NCBI GenBank assembly: GCA_030597865.1
Contig: JAUVQZ010000201.1
Location: forward strand, 1 to 5,355
Direction of reading: 5' to 3'
Source: Pseudomonadota bacterium
GTDB taxonomy: Bacteria > Desulfobacterota > Desulfobulbia > Desulfobulbales > SURF-16
Length of the DNA: 5,355 nt
Shown here: positions 4,985-5,355 of the stretch, piece after piece
Layout: every line of letters starts with the position of its first letter
Numbering within the stretch: position 1 is the stretch's first letter
Notes under the pieces: model-generated
The model's input: the letters and a program-made list of their open reading frames with translations, nothing else
Databases searched by the model: none
Told to the model about the DNA's origin: nothing
Made by a program: the position numbers and the translations under genes

Positions 4985-5355
4985 ATGAATTTGACAGCTA
5001 TTGGAATCAAAAATATCCGTTTCCCGGTCAAGATCAGGGAGATGGCAGGGGGCCGCCAGGACACGGTGGCATCTATCACCCTCCAGGTCAACCTGCCCCG
5101 CCGCTTTCGCCAGAACTGCGTCCCCACCTTCCTTGGTGTCCTGAAAAAATATCAGGATGACATCTCGGTGGAGATCTTTCCCGAGCTTCTGCGCCAGGTA
5201 AAGGAAGAGCTGCAGGCAGAATCCGCCCAGCTTGAGATGACCTTCCCCTATTTTATCGAAAAAAAGGCGCCGATAACCAAGACGCCGGGCCTCATGGAGT
5301 ACACCTGCCGTTTCACCGGCTCCACCGGCGGCAAGTGTGACGACCTGATCATGTC
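4985..5355 (+). CDS. folE2: GTP cyclohydrolase FolE2 (type IB), 3' end cut by window
   Basis: FolE2 converts GTP to 7,8-dihydroneopterin triphosphate, the first step of folate synthesis and, in many bacteria, of queuosine synthesis. It is unrelated in sequence to the zinc-dependent FolE. The first 123 codons are visible. Recognisable family segments are IGIKNIRFPV (6-15), DTVASITLQVNLP (26-38), ISVEIF (61-66) and, most telling, AESAQLEMTFPYFIEKKAP (77-95) followed by LMEYTC. The active-site cysteine and other metal ligands lie further downstream, outside the window, so catalytic integrity cannot be judged. The ATG at 4985 follows a weak AAGAAG ribosome site 7 nt upstream. It is divergent from hslR. 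In some bacteria folE2 is induced by zinc starvation through Zur, but I see no convincing Zur box here. Family call is firm. Confidence 0.93.
   Translation, partial: MNLTAIGIKNIRFPVKIREMAGGRQDTVASITLQVNLPRRFRQNCVPTFLGVLKKYQDDISVEIFPELLRQVKEELQAESAQLEMTFPYFIEKKAPITKTPGLMEYTCRFTGSTGGKCDDLIM

Overview
The window carries seven protein genes: six on the minus strand, and one on the plus strand that starts near the right edge. All seven can be assigned to a family. The mix suggests an anaerobic Gram-negative bacterium, possibly Desulfobacterota (Desulfobulbales-like). The reasons are the moderate G+C content, a purH reduced to its cyclohydrolase domain, a PyrR in a non-Firmicute setting, FolE2 as the GTP cyclohydrolase, an HslR-type S4 protein, and a CCCTTCGACAGGCTCAGGG palindrome. 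This placement is inference from gene content and was not tested by any search.

The layout is easiest to read right to left, in the direction of minus-strand transcription. A divergent 150-bp region (about 4835-4984) separates folE2 (plus, 3' end outside the window) from hslR (minus). After hslR comes an 87-bp gap with promoter-like boxes. Then follows a compact run: purH (IMP cyclohydrolase domain only), purN, pyrR and a soluble histidine-kinase-like protein. The gaps are 15 bp (purH-purN), 5 bp (purN-pyrR) and 73 bp or less (pyrR-kinase), so these four genes probably share one transcript. The kinase is followed by a 190-bp gap with two strong inverted repeats, one of them a likely terminator. 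Last comes the 5' part of a U32-family peptidase/hydroxylase gene, cut by the left edge.

The purH-purN-pyrR block serves nucleotide supply. PurN makes formyl-GAR early in purine synthesis, the cyclohydrolase closes the IMP ring at the end, and PyrR binds UMP/PRPP and can salvage uracil. FolE2 starts folate synthesis, which supplies the formyl-THF used by PurN and by AICAR transformylase, but it is on the other strand. The AICAR transformylase domain that normally follows the cyclohydrolase is absent and must be encoded elsewhere or replaced.

No CRISPR array, transposase, tRNA or rRNA was seen, and nothing in the window amounts to a clearly new multi-gene system. The points most worth a second look are the domain-precise split of PurH, the PyrR whose known RNA-contact residues are mostly changed, the divergent orphan kinase inside a nucleotide operon, and the paired hairpins at 989-1092.
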